The translations under genes were made by a program, and so were the position numbers. From a bacterium (lineage in GTDB: Bacteria; Actinomycetota; Acidimicrobiia; Spongiisociales; JAHEDJ01), in contig JAHEDJ010000009.1 of assembly GCA_024641325.1 (NCBI GenBank), positions 1 through 59,897 on the forward strand: a stretch of 59,897 nt of DNA. The letters run 5' to 3'. Below are positions 9,583-18,076 of this stretch, one piece after another. How positions within the stretch are numbered: the stretch's first letter is position 1; each line of letters begins with the position of its first letter. The notes under the pieces were generated by a model. It was not told the origin of the DNA. It saw nothing but the letters and a program-made list of their open reading frames with translations, and did no database searches.

Positions 9583-10836
9583 GTGATGGCAGAGACGGCC
9601 ACCGTTCGGTTGTACGGATACCGATGGGTTGTGCTGGGTGGCTTCTCCGTCCTCAATGCTCTCGTACAGATGAACTGGATCACCTTTGCGCCTGTGACCG
9701 GGGACGCGGCGGCGTTCTACGGCGTGGGGGAACTCGAGATTGGTTTGCTGTCGCTCGTATTCATGGTCGTGTTCATCATCGTGTCGATTCCTGCCTCATA
9801 CATCATCGACACGTACGGCATTCGACTCGGAGTAGGAATTGGAGCGGTGCTGACGGGGACGTTCGCTTTGTCGCGCGGCTTGTTCGCCGACTCCTACACG
9901 CCCGTGCTGATCAGCCAGATCGGACTGGCCGTCGGACAGCCGTTCGTCATGAACGCCATTACGAAGATCTCCGCCCGCTGGTTTCCCCTCAATGAGCGGG
10001 CAACTGCGGCCGGGCTCCCCTCTCTGGCCCAGTTTCTCGGAATCATCGGTGCCATGGCAGCCACACCGTATCTCGTGAGCGGCCTGGGAATGACCGGGAT
10101 GTTGATGGTGTACGGGGTCCTCTCGGTGGTCGGAGCGACCGCGGCCCTGGTTCTCATACGAGAGAGGCCACCGACCCCACCGAGCCTCACCGATGATGAG
10201 CAGCGGACCAGGGTCTTCGAGGGACTCCGGCACATCTTCCGGCAGAAAAGCATGGTGATCCTGCTGCTGCTGTTCTTCGTTGGACTGGGGATGTTCAATG
10301 CGATCAGCACCTGGATCGAGCAGATCGTCGCGCCGCGCGGTTTCGGGCCGGAGGAAGCCGGCATGATCGGGGCACTGATGATGATCGGAGGCATCTTCGG
10401 AGCCGGCATTCTGCCTGTGATGTCCGACCGGCAGCACCGGCGCAAACCGTTCCTGATGCTGGCGGTCGCCGGCATGGCCCCGGGCCTGATCGGCTTGACG
10501 TTCGCGTCCGGGTATTCGCTGCTCCTGCTGTCGAGCTTCGTGTTCGGCTTCTTCTTGATGAGTGCCTATCCGCTGGGGTTTCAGTACAGCGCGGAGATCA
10601 GCTATCCGGCGCCGGAGTCCACGTCGCAAGGGATAATCGTGATGGCCGGGCAGGTTTCGGGCGTCCTCTTCATCCTCGCCATGGACGCCTTCAAGGCTGA
10701 CGCCACCGACTCGATGACCGGCTCGATGGTCGTGTTCATCGTGCTGACCGCCGTGGTGATCGTCTTGACCGGGTTCCTGGAGGAGTCCCCGATGATCCTG
10801 AACAGCCTGGAAGCAGAGCTCGAAACAGCAGGGTGA
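9583..10836 (+). CDS. Major facilitator superfamily transporter
   Basis: Twelve-helix MFS permease of 417 aa. The first-half signature between helices 2 and 3 (IIDTYGIRLGVGIGA), a cytoplasmic loop at about residues 195-220 and the repeat in the second half (SDRQHRRKPFLML) are visible. The general look, with an N-terminal RWVVLGGFSVLNALVQMNWITFAP block, resembles the FLVCR/DIRC2-like branch of MFS proteins, which move haem, choline or other small solutes in eukaryotes. The bacterial substrate is not inferable. The start is GTG 9583 or ATG 9586 behind GAGGAG. Confidence 0.88.
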   Translation: MMAETATVRLYGYRWVVLGGFSVLNALVQMNWITFAPVTGDAAAFYGVGELEIGLLSLVFMVVFIIVSIPASYIIDTYGIRLGVGIGAVLTGTFALSRGLFADSYTPVLISQIGLAVGQPFVMNAITKISARWFPLNERATAAGLPSLAQFLGIIGAMAATPYLVSGLGMTGMLMVYGVLSVVGATAALVLIRERPPTPPSLTDDEQRTRVFEGLRHIFRQKSMVILLLLFFVGLGMFNAISTWIEQIVAPRGFGPEEAGMIGALMMIGGIFGAGILPVMSDRQHRRKPFLMLAVAGMAPGLIGLTFASGYSLLLLSSFVFGFFLMSAYPLGFQYSAEISYPAPESTSQGIIVMAGQVSGVLFILAMDAFKADATDSMTGSMVVFIVLTAVVIVLTGFLEESPMILNSLEAELETAG

Positions 10837-10992
10837 ACGGTGCCGGGCGTCTCACCATCGACGATGGCCCGCCGCCCATGGGAATCCTCGATAGACCGTG
10901 GTCCGGCTGCTTCCCGATTCAACACACACATCGCAACGGACCCCCAGTCGGTGGTTGCCAAAGCGGACGGGCCGAGCATGCGGGCACCTGAC

Positions 10993-11008
10993 GCCCGAAT
11001 CTTCGGGC
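10993..11008. repeat. Short perfect hairpin before the aminotransferase gene
   Basis: GCCCGAA (10993-10999) and TTCGGGC (11002-11008) pair perfectly around a two-base centre in the 208-bp gap 10837-11044. No other gene or RNA is recognisable in this gap. It may be a terminator for the preceding MFS gene or a leader structure. Confidence 0.4.
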
Positions 11009-11044
11009 AGTAACGTGTCCCGCACCGACTGGAGAGGCTTCATC

Positions 11045-12295
11045 GTGCGACTCGACCCCACAGCCATTCGTTCTAGGTTCCCCGCTTTGGATCGGCAGCA
11101 AGGGGGCAGGCCCGTCGTTTGGGCAGACGGGCCCGGCGGAACGCAGGTTCCCTCCTCCGTCATCGAAGCGATGGGCGGAGTACTCAGCAACGGCTCCAGC
11201 AATCACGGTGGTTTCTTCTCGGCCAGCGCCGAATCCGATGAGCTTCATGAGGGAGCGCGACAGGCCGTGGCCGATCTATTCGGCTCCTCTCCCGGCGAAG
11301 TCGCTTTCGGCCAGAACATGACGAGCCTGACGTTTGCACTGAGCCGGGCGATCGGGCGGACCTGGTCGGAGGGTGACGAAGTGGTGCTCACCCGGCTCGA
11401 TCACGATGCGAACGTCACGCCCTGGATGCTGGCAGCTCGCGATGCAGGTGCGACGGTCCGTTTCGCCGACATCGATGTCGAGACCGCCACCCTCGACCTG
11501 GATTCGCTCGAAACGGCAGTCGGCCCCAACACGCGCCTCGTTGCACTGCCCGCCGCTTCGAATGCGGTCGGAAGCCTCGTCGACGTTTCCAAAGCGGTTG
11601 AGATAGCACACTCAGTCGGTGCACTCGCCTTTGTCGACGCCGTCCATTACGCGCCGCACGGGCCCATCGACGTCCGGGCATTCGATTGTGATTTCCTTGT
11701 CGCGTCCGCCTACAAATTCTTCGGGCCCCACACCGGTGCCCTGTACGGCAAACACGACCTTCTTCAGCGATTCGAGGCGTATCGCCTCCGGCCCGCCCCG
11801 TCGGAGGCACCCGGCAAGTGGGAAACCGGCACCCAGAGCTTCGAATCCCTGGCGGGCGTGACCGCGGCCGTCGATTACCTGGCCTCGGTCGGATCTTCTT
11901 TGGCGAACATCCAGCGCTCGGCCGGGTCGCGGCGCGCAGACCTCGTGGCGGCCATGGCCGCCACGCAGCAGTACGAGCAGATGCTCTCCCATCGGTTCCT
12001 GGATGGCGTTTCCCGGATCCCGAAGATCCGGGTCTACGGAGTCACGACAGGAAATCCGCTACCGCGAACGCCAACCTTCGGTATCTCGGTTGAGGGCGTA
12101 CACCCGGACCGCGTTGCCGCGGCACTCGGCGCCGAGGGCATCTTCGTTTGGAGCGGCCACTACTACGCAGTCGAGCCGATTGCGGCACTCGGCGTGGCAG
12201 ACACCGGGGGCCTCGTTCGGATCGGGTTCGTTCATTACAACCTCCCGGAAGAAGTCGATCGAGTCATTGAGGCGTTGCAGCGAATCGCAGGTTGA
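11045..12295 (+). CDS. Cysteine desulfurase-like class V aminotransferase
   Basis: PLP-dependent fold-type I protein of 416 aa. The PLP lysine is in CDFLVASAYKFFGPHTGALYG, preceded by the FVDAVHYAPHG aspartate block. The N-terminal RSRFPALDRQQ...VWADGPGGTQVP and SNHGGFFSASAESD resemble the SufS/NifS-related family annotated as cysteine desulfurase-like, whose members often act on other amino acids. No suf or isc partner is nearby, so a role in iron-sulfur assembly is not supported. The start is GTG 11045, six bases after GGAGAGG; upstream in-frame sequence is not conserved-looking. Confidence 0.85.
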   Translation: MRLDPTAIRSRFPALDRQQGGRPVVWADGPGGTQVPSSVIEAMGGVLSNGSSNHGGFFSASAESDELHEGARQAVADLFGSSPGEVAFGQNMTSLTFALSRAIGRTWSEGDEVVLTRLDHDANVTPWMLAARDAGATVRFADIDVETATLDLDSLETAVGPNTRLVALPAASNAVGSLVDVSKAVEIAHSVGALAFVDAVHYAPHGPIDVRAFDCDFLVASAYKFFGPHTGALYGKHDLLQRFEAYRLRPAPSEAPGKWETGTQSFESLAGVTAAVDYLASVGSSLANIQRSAGSRRADLVAAMAATQQYEQMLSHRFLDGVSRIPKIRVYGVTTGNPLPRTPTFGISVEGVHPDRVAAALGAEGIFVWSGHYYAVEPIAALGVADTGGLVRIGFVHYNLPEEVDRVIEALQRIAG

Positions 12296-12342
12296 TCAAG
12301 AAACCCTTTTCCTCGTCGGCAGAGCAGCCGATAAGGAGAGCA

Positions 12343-12630
12343 ATGCGATATCGATTCCTAGCCGTGGCCCTGGTGGCCAGCGTGGCAGCTACCGGGTGTG
12401 GCCCCACATTCGACGCCGATCTGATGGTCTCAATAGAAGCCCGCTGGATGTGCGATGTACAGCGCTCGGTCTACGAAAACACCGGCGAGATAGAGGACGA
12501 ACTTTCGCAACGTCTCGCCGGGAATGGGGCAGACGACGAGATCTACCATGATTTCAAGGACGCCCTGATCGACGATCTGGCCCTGCGCGAACGAGTTCTG
12601 GCCGAATATCAGGCATACTGCGGCGAGTAG
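12343..12630 (+). CDS. Small putative lipoprotein
   Basis: A 95-residue protein starting with a type II signal peptide: basic MRYR, hydrophobic stretch, and lipobox VAATGC with the cysteine at residue 18. The mature part is acidic and helical with two more cysteines (MCDVQ and near the C-terminal YCGE) that could form a disulfide. No family is recognised. AAGGAG lies upstream of the ATG. It follows the aminotransferase by 47 bp and precedes another secreted protein, suggesting a shared envelope location. Confidence 0.7.
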   Translation: MRYRFLAVALVASVAATGCGPTFDADLMVSIEARWMCDVQRSVYENTGEIEDELSQRLAGNGADDEIYHDFKDALIDDLALRERVLAEYQAYCGE

Positions 12631-12673
12631 ATCGCGCTCAAGTTCCACGGCGCGAAGTGTCGATACATCATCT

Positions 12674-13483
12674 ATGAAGCTCCGAATCACCCTTCTGCTC
12701 GTTCTGGCCATGATCCTCGCCACCGCCGGACCGGCCATGGCAGCACCAAAGGACGTGAACATCGATCTCCGGTCGCCTAAGACGGCAGCCGTCACTGCCG
12801 GCACGACGGCCTGGGTTGCCATCGATTGGCTCGCCAAGGGAGGCGACGCCGACGATTTCCAGGTGACGGTTGCGGCCACGGGTGGAGTAGAGGTCTGGTA
12901 CCCGTACAAGACCTCGAACGAAGCGGAATGGATAGGAGAGGAAACGTTCACCTCGCTCTGGGGAGACAAGATGCTGAGTGAGTCTGAACTCGACTTCACG
13001 GCGGTGAGGCTGCAGGTGCCGGCCGATGCCCCGACCTTCGTTGACCTCGAACTGACAGTCGAATATTCGAGCAACGGGCAAAAGAAGACCGACCAGTTCA
13101 AGACCAAGGTGCCCATTGTCCAGTACGAAGGGCAGGACCTGGAGCAACTCAGCGATGCACCGGCTGTGGCGCTGGCTGCCGCCACCGCAGAAACCGTGGC
13201 AAGTCCGTGGGTGGAGGTCAGCTACGCAGGCTTCGCCCCGGTACTCGAGAACTTCTCCGTCTCGGTTACCGATACGGCCGGCCTGGAAATCGCCTATCCC
13301 CTGGACGGATCGTCCACAAGTCTGTCCCACAACTCAACACTCGAGGGCGGCGAAACCGACTTCGTCGCTTTCAAGCTCATTGAACCGCCTCCTGGTACAT
13401 ACGAACTGGCGATCGAAGCGACCTACACAAAGGGCGGCACGCCGTTTTCGCTGCCCGGAAGCCTGACGATCAACATCCCCTAG
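12674..13483 (+). CDS. Secreted protein with duplicated beta-sandwich domain
   Basis: Exported protein of 269 aa with a Sec signal peptide (hydrophobic to residue about 20, cleavage near AMAAPK). The mature part holds two related all-beta domains of about 115 residues: compare VEVWYPYKTSNEAEWIGEE...DFTAVRLQVP with LEIAYPLDGSSTSLSHNS...DFVAFKLIEP. Such Ig-like repeats usually mediate adhesion or binding. There is no sorting signal or C-terminal helix, so it is presumably released or held by partners. No obvious Shine-Dalgarno precedes the ATG. Confidence 0.75.
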   Translation: MKLRITLLLVLAMILATAGPAMAAPKDVNIDLRSPKTAAVTAGTTAWVAIDWLAKGGDADDFQVTVAATGGVEVWYPYKTSNEAEWIGEETFTSLWGDKMLSESELDFTAVRLQVPADAPTFVDLELTVEYSSNGQKKTDQFKTKVPIVQYEGQDLEQLSDAPAVALAAATAETVASPWVEVSYAGFAPVLENFSVSVTDTAGLEIAYPLDGSSTSLSHNSTLEGGETDFVAFKLIEPPPGTYELAIEATYTKGGTPFSLPGSLTINIP

Positions 13484-13522
13484 CGGGGCGCCCCATCACC
13501 CATCGGCTGCTTGTATGAAGAG

Positions 13523-14272
13523 ATGCCGGCGCGCCCGATAGACAGCCAGATAACCTTTGTGACCGTCTCCGATCTCGACGCATCGGGTCAATTCTACGGG
13601 GGCGTGCTCGGGTTAGATCTCGTCGTCGATCAGGGAACCTGTCGCATCTACCGCACCACGGCGACTTCGTATCTCGGGATTTGCACTCACCGTGAGGACG
13701 TCAGTCCGCAGGGAGTAATTCTCACCCTCGTCAGCGACGATGTGGACCGGTGGTACCGGGAGCTTCTGGAGGCAGGGGTCACGTTTGAGTCGGCTCCACA
13801 ACTCAACGATCGGTACAACATCTACCACGTATTCCTCCGCGATCCAGACGGGCACCTGGTGGAGATCCAGCAGTTCATGGATCCGGGCTGGGCAGGCAGC
13901 CGGTCGGTTGATGACTTGCTGACCGACGCGCGCAGCAGGATCCACCGGTGGCCTGCCGCCGACGCCCATCAAGCCCAACAGCACGGTGCGCTCATCATCG
14001 ATGCGCGAGATTCAGGCGACATCGAAAGGGAAGGGTCCATTCCGGGTGCAGTGACCATCCCGCTCTCTACTCTCGAGTGGCGTGTGGACCCGACATCGCC
14101 GTTCAGGCTGAATGAGGTGGTCGACTTCGACGGGCCGCTGATTCTGGTGTGCAACGACGGCTACTCGTCGAGCCTGGCGGCAGCCAGATTGCGCGAACTG
14201 GGTCGCACAGAGGTAGGTGACCTCGTCGGCGGGTTTCGGGCTTGGAAGCTCGAGGGGCTCCCCGTCGTCTAG
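13523..14272 (+). CDS. Glyoxalase (VOC) - rhodanese fusion protein
   Basis: Two domains on one chain of 249 aa. Residues about 5-120 form a vicinal-oxygen-chelate (glyoxalase/dioxygenase-like) module, with TVSDLDASGQFYGGVLGL at the start and the metal-type HLVEIQQF strand at the end. Residues about 135-249 form a rhodanese domain with RDSGDIEREGSIPGAVTIP and the active-site loop VCNDGYSSS, where the cysteine (residue 210) would carry persulfide. The combination suggests handling of a sulfur-containing small molecule, but this is inference. The start is uncertain: TTG 13511 or ATG 13523. Confidence 0.85.
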   Translation: MPARPIDSQITFVTVSDLDASGQFYGGVLGLDLVVDQGTCRIYRTTATSYLGICTHREDVSPQGVILTLVSDDVDRWYRELLEAGVTFESAPQLNDRYNIYHVFLRDPDGHLVEIQQFMDPGWAGSRSVDDLLTDARSRIHRWPAADAHQAQQHGALIIDARDSGDIEREGSIPGAVTIPLSTLEWRVDPTSPFRLNEVVDFDGPLILVCNDGYSSSLAAARLRELGRTEVGDLVGGFRAWKLEGLPVV

Positions 14273-14279
14273 CTGATCT

Positions 14280-15080
14280 TCACTTTCCCACTGACAGGCG
14301 ACCGTGCCGGCGTCCGAGCAGATATGTGGCCGTGGCGGCGGCCACTGCACCGGTAGCGGCAGATGTGCCGGCTACAACGCGCTTGGCGGTTCTGGCGAAC
14401 ACAACGATCGGCCACCCTCGCCTGCGGGCGTGATCGGCCAGTTCTCCATCGGGGTTGACCGCCACGGGGTGACCGACCAGCTCCATCATGGGTAGATCGC
14501 TGATCGAATCGCTGTACGAGTAGCAAAGGGAAAGGTCGTAGCCCTTCTCGGCGGCCAGATCTTTCATTGCCGCGGCTTTGCCCTCTCCATAGACGAAGTG
14601 GCCGGTCAGGCCGCCGGTATAACGACCGTCGACGATCTCGCCCTGAGTGCCTATGCCACCGGTCATGCCGATGCCGCCGGCGAGCCGCTCCACGATCTCC
14701 TGGGGAGAGGCAGAGACGATGTAGGTGTCGCGGCCGGCCTCCTGGTGCATCTTGATCAGAGCGTTCGACTCCGGCCGCACACGAGAGACGAGCCGCGGGA
14801 TCATGGCACGGCCGACTTCCTCGAGGGCAGACAGCTCGACGCCGGCGACGGCGGACAGGATACGATCGCGCACGGTTTCCGATCGGTCGTCGGTAGACCC
14901 GAACCAGCGGAAGGCCAGCGCATGTACTGCGTCGCGCAGGAGGTCGCGGGTCGGCATCAGTTTCTGACGCCAGGCCGTCACGCCGAATGAGAAGGCAGAG
15001 GATCCGCTGATGAGCGTCCGATCGAGATCAAAGAATGCTGCAGCAGGACGGGAGTCGATCACCCTCCCGAATCTAGTCAC
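14280..15080 (-). CDS. HAD-IB family phosphatase
   Basis: Haloacid dehalogenase-fold hydrolase of the SerB/CicA type (about 266 aa). Motif I is AAFFDLDRTLISGSS (nucleophile plus acid/base aspartates), motif II lies in YIVSASPQE, the lysine in GEGKAAAM, and motif IV in SYSDSISDLPMMELVG. A C-terminal Ala-rich hydrophobic stretch may anchor it. The long frame to 15164 runs into the upstream stem-loop repeats and is not real coding sequence; GTG 15080 is used, but GTG 15062 behind GGGAGG is equally possible. The substrate is unknown. Confidence 0.87.
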   Translation of the reverse strand: MTRFGRVIDSRPAAAFFDLDRTLISGSSAFSFGVTAWRQKLMPTRDLLRDAVHALAFRWFGSTDDRSETVRDRILSAVAGVELSALEEVGRAMIPRLVSRVRPESNALIKMHQEAGRDTYIVSASPQEIVERLAGGIGMTGGIGTQGEIVDGRYTGGLTGHFVYGEGKAAAMKDLAAEKGYDLSLCYSYSDSISDLPMMELVGHPVAVNPDGELADHARRRGWPIVVFARTAKRVVAGTSAATGAVAAATATYLLGRRHGRLSVGK

Positions 15081-15084
15081 AGAG

Positions 15085-15194
15085 TTTTCTCGGCAATACT
15101 GTCGTTCCCCACGCGCAACAACATTGCTGAGAATACTCAGGCATATTCTCGGCAATGCTGTCATTCCCCACGCGTGACCACATTGCTGAGAAAA
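15085..15194 (-). repeat. Tandem pair of 50-bp stem-loop repeats (locus 1)
   Basis: Two copies, 15085-15134 and 15145-15194, of the family also found at 24263, 32766 and 55336. Each has arms built on TTTCTCGGCAATG and CATTGCTGAGAAA around a GC-rich loop with the block TGGGGAA on the minus strand. The pair begins 4 bp beyond the stop codon of the leftward metallo-hydrolase gene. In the second copy the inner stem pairs TCA/TGA instead of TTG/CAA, a compensatory double change. Confidence 0.9.
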
Positions 15195-15198
15195 CCGC

Positions 15199-15735
15199 TT
15201 AGACCTCGAATGGTTCTCCGTGGCCCGGCACGATCAGATCTGCCAGCGCCCTCACTCTCTCACGATTCGGCTCGAGCAGCTCTGGGTTCGTGGCACGCGG
15301 GTCTCCCTCGATGTCTCCGTTCCACCACAGGTGCGTGCAGGCAACCACACCGGCAGGCGTCGAGATCAGCGTCGAAATGTCCTGTGGGGTGTGACCGGGC
15401 GTCTCGACCAAACGGACGCCAGGAGACACCTGGAACCCCTCCGCCGGCCGATCGGTCCACACATCATCCTGATAGATGGCCCAATGGTCGTGGAACCTGG
15501 CGTTCAAAAACAGTGCCGCGTTCAGCGTGTGGTCCGGATGGTGATGCGAGAACACCACATCGGTGACCGAATCGGGGTCAACTCCCAGCGCCCGCAGAGG
15601 ATCCAGAATCACGGCGCGGTTGGGGACCATCCCGGGATCGATGACAACCCGATAATCGCCGTCCTCCACGAAGCTCACGCTCGATGCCACACCCGGCGAC
15701 ACGTACCCTGCAAACAGCAGCTCAAACCTGGCCAT
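15199..15735 (-). CDS. Metallo-beta-lactamase fold hydrolase
   Basis: Soluble MBL-fold protein of 178 aa. The metal ligands are visible as VVFSHHHPDHTLNA (HxHxDH motif), a histidine in ETPGHTPQDIS and the terminal IVPGHGEPFEV. The short size and absence of extra domains match the generic hydrolase branch rather than lactamases or RNases. The start is ATG 15735, right after GGAGG; the longer frame to 15804 overlaps the divergent small membrane gene. It ends 4 bp before a pair of stem-loop repeats. Confidence 0.88.
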   Translation of the reverse strand: MARFELLFAGYVSPGVASSVSFVEDGDYRVVIDPGMVPNRAVILDPLRALGVDPDSVTDVVFSHHHPDHTLNAALFLNARFHDHWAIYQDDVWTDRPAEGFQVSPGVRLVETPGHTPQDISTLISTPAGVVACTHLWWNGDIEGDPRATNPELLEPNRERVRALADLIVPGHGEPFEV

Positions 15736-15776
15736 CACCACCTCCTGCATAAGATGCAAGCAGCCACCCGGGAATC

Positions 15777-15986
15777 TTGCACGTGCGACGAGGAACATTC
15801 GCAATCATCATCGGCCTGATCGTCGCCGCAGTAGCGGGATCGTTCATCGGCGGACGCCTGAGCGCGCAGGAGATTCTCGCCATCTTCGGCCTGTTCATGC
15901 TCTGGGCCGTCGGCGTGAGCCTCTTCCGTGGTTTCGTCAGATTGCGGAAACGAATCAAACCAACACGCCGCCAATCAGATGAGTAG
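15777..15986 (+). CDS. Small two-helix membrane protein
   Basis: A 69-residue protein with two predicted transmembrane helices (FAIIIGLIVAAVAGSFIGG, about residues 8-26, and ILAIFGLFMLWAVGVSLF, about 33-50) and a strongly basic C-terminal tail. No family is recognised. The start may be TTG 15777 or GTG 15783. It is divergent from the MBL gene and followed 32 bp later by a second, even smaller membrane ORF, so the two may act together. Confidence 0.55.
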   Translation: MHVRRGTFAIIIGLIVAAVAGSFIGGRLSAQEILAIFGLFMLWAVGVSLFRGFVRLRKRIKPTRRQSDE

Positions 15987-16018
15987 GTTCGGCAAAGTAG
16001 ATACGGGGAGATCGAATC

Positions 16019-16123
16019 GTGCAGTTGATTGTCGTCGTGCTCCTGCTCCTCGTCGTCATCGGTGGGTTCGGGTACGGTCTTGCCGTCCTGTACAACCGTT
16101 CCAGGGAACGACGAGAAGCCTGA
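16019..16123 (+). CDS. 34-residue single-pass membrane microprotein
   Basis: GTG start at 16019, eight bases behind GGGGAG (16005-16010), then 34 codons to TGA at 16121-16123. The product is one hydrophobic helix (VVVLLLLVVIGGFGYGLAVL) followed by YNRSRERREA, a classic positive-inside topology with the tail in the cytoplasm. Its placement directly after another small membrane gene supports it being real. No function is known. Confidence 0.6.
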   Translation: MQLIVVVLLLLVVIGGFGYGLAVLYNRSRERREA

Positions 16124-16196
16124 GACAAAGTTCAGAACGCTTCCGGCAGTATCAGCCGGCTCGACCGGCCTTGTTTGATTCGTGTTTTCGATATCG

Positions 16197-16553
16197 ATGA
16201 TGCAAACCGAAAACTTGCTCCAACTCCTGGATTCATTCGCAGGCTCGACCTCCGGGTATCCGTTCGGGCCCGGTGCCCTCGTGTACAAGGTCGGCGGAAA
16301 AATGTTTGCACTCTTGGCCGACGACTCAGAACCACTGCGGATCAGCCTCAAGTGTGATCCCGATCTCGCGCTGGAGCTCAGGGCTCAGTATCCCGAGATG
16401 GTCTCTGCCGGCTATCACCTCAACAAGCGTCATTGGAACACGATCGAAGTGACCGACAGTATCCCGACGGCAGAACTCGAGGAATGGATCGATCACTCAT
16501 ACGACCTGGTCGTAACCGGTCTTCCGCGTCGCCGGCGCGATGCTCTCAGCTGA
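16197..16553 (+). CDS. MmcQ/YjbR family protein
   Basis: Protein of 118 aa with the YjbR (DUF419) hallmark STSGYPFGPGALVYKVGGKMFALL and LKCDPDLALELRAQYPEMVSAGYHLNKRHWNTI. Family members have a CyaY-like fold and are described as DNA-binding, with no defined process. Two tandem ATG codons (16197, 16200) are the likely start; an in-frame GTG at 16182 is possible. Its 3' end overlaps the convergent oxidoreductase gene by 8 bp. Confidence 0.87.
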   Translation: MMQTENLLQLLDSFAGSTSGYPFGPGALVYKVGGKMFALLADDSEPLRISLKCDPDLALELRAQYPEMVSAGYHLNKRHWNTIEVTDSIPTAELEEWIDHSYDLVVTGLPRRRRDALS

Positions 16554-18069
16554 CCACGACGGTTCGAGTGTGATGTCCTGTTGCGCCGTTCGGTGCCGGA
16601 GCTGCCAATTCTGAAGTCTGAGTTTCGCCGCTGGCGTCCGTCGCCCGAGCTCTGATGTCGTGGGTTCCGGTGGTCGCCTCCCAGTCGACGGCCCATTGCC
16701 GCCAGGAGTCCTTCGAAAGCTCAGCCGACAGCTCGGCTTCCATCCACGGCCCGTCGTCGATCTGCACCTCGACCTTGGTGATACCGCGGTTCGGCGCCCA
16801 CGCGACGCCCGCGATCGGCACCGTGCCCGGATCGAGCCGTTCGCTCTGACGAGGGACATCGATGCGTGACTGTGTCTTGATCGGCGCCTCCTTCGACCAA
16901 CCGCGCGGAATCCAGTAGGCATCGAAAGCATCCCACGTCGTGAGCTCGATCTCCGACAGCCACTTCGTCGCCGACACGTATCCGTAGAGACCGGCCACGA
17001 CCAACCGTGCAGGGAAGCCGTGATCGAACGGAAGCGGTTCACCATTCATGGCGATCGCGACCATTGCCTCGCGCCCGTCGTATACCGCTTCGGTCGGGAA
17101 ACCAACCGTGAAGTCGTCGACCGATCGCCCGACGATCTGAGTCGCATCCTCATGGACTCCCACTCGATCGAGGAGGTCACGCAGGAGTACCCCTTGCCAG
17201 CGGGCATGGCCAACCAGATTGCCACCCACACGGTTCGATACACACGACAGCGTGACGAATCGTTCGACCATCGGGAGATCGAGCAGATCGTCGAAAGTCA
17301 ACTCGATCGGCCGATCGACCATTCCGCTTATCTTGAGTGTCCAGGTATCGAGATCAACTCGCGGCACCGAGATGGCGGTGTCGATCCGGTAGAAATCCTC
17401 ATTGGGGGTCACCAGCTCAGAGATCCCGTCGACGGTCAGACGATCTCCAGGCGCGGGACCGGGTTGGGAATCGATCGGACTCGGCAATACGACGTCCTCA
17501 CGGCCGGCCACGACTTCGCGCATGCGACCGACGAGGACACGACCGGTCGTTGCCGCCAGAGCTGCGAAAGCGGCGGCTCCTGCAAGGGAAACGAGGAATC
17601 GCCGCTTGTCAACATCCTGCTCATCTGCTTCGACGCGGCCGATCAGAAAGCGGAGCGCAACTAGACCGAGTGCCACCGCCCCCCAAACCGCCACGAGCCC
17701 TGATACTCCCGGGGTGAGTGGATCCTTCAAGGCTGCAATCGTTCCAACCGCTCCGCCGATCATGAACCCGAACACTGCAAAAGCGAAGTTGCGCACGGCA
17801 AGCCGCCCGAGCCCACCTCCGATGATGAGCCCGGTGATGACGATGCCGGCAATCAGCACCGGTTTGTCGTAGAAGCCGAACACTCGAATGCCGAACCGGA
17901 CAACCTTTTCCGGGGCCAGGTCGATGATCAGATTGCCCACGGCGACCACAACCGAAACGCCGGTCGACAACAGACCAACTAACAACTCGGCCACTCCGAA
18001 CGCGACCGCAACGGCAACTACACCAGCTGCGGCCGGGCGGCGAGGACTGACAGAGGTTTCAGAGATCAT
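16546..18069 (-). CDS. Membrane-anchored sulfite oxidase-like molybdoenzyme
   Basis: 507-aa protein. Residues 15-165 contain about four transmembrane helices. After RRFLVSLAGAAAFAALAATTGRVLVG (a fifth helix) follows a SUOX/YedY-type molybdopterin domain at about 210-400. The molybdenum-binding cysteine is in FVTLSCVSNRVGG, and HGFPARLVVAGLYGYVSATKWLSEIEL closes the cofactor pocket. The C-terminal 100 residues form the Ig-like Mo-co dimerisation domain. The catalytic part should face outward. Family members reduce or oxidise sulfur, nitrogen or methionine-sulfoxide groups; msrA and msrB elsewhere in the window make the last an attractive but unproven idea. Confidence 0.92.
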   Translation of the reverse strand: MISETSVSPRRPAAAGVVAVAVAFGVAELLVGLLSTGVSVVVAVGNLIIDLAPEKVVRFGIRVFGFYDKPVLIAGIVITGLIIGGGLGRLAVRNFAFAVFGFMIGGAVGTIAALKDPLTPGVSGLVAVWGAVALGLVALRFLIGRVEADEQDVDKRRFLVSLAGAAAFAALAATTGRVLVGRMREVVAGREDVVLPSPIDSQPGPAPGDRLTVDGISELVTPNEDFYRIDTAISVPRVDLDTWTLKISGMVDRPIELTFDDLLDLPMVERFVTLSCVSNRVGGNLVGHARWQGVLLRDLLDRVGVHEDATQIVGRSVDDFTVGFPTEAVYDGREAMVAIAMNGEPLPFDHGFPARLVVAGLYGYVSATKWLSEIELTTWDAFDAYWIPRGWSKEAPIKTQSRIDVPRQSERLDPGTVPIAGVAWAPNRGITKVEVQIDDGPWMEAELSAELSKDSWRQWAVDWEATTGTHDIRARATDASGETQTSELAAPAPNGATGHHTRTVVVS

Positions 18070-18076
18070 GCAGGCA

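Noticed and set aside
15081-15164. N-terminal extension of the HAD phosphatase into the repeats
   Set aside because: The extra residues come entirely from the stem-loop pair, and the conserved domain starts after them.
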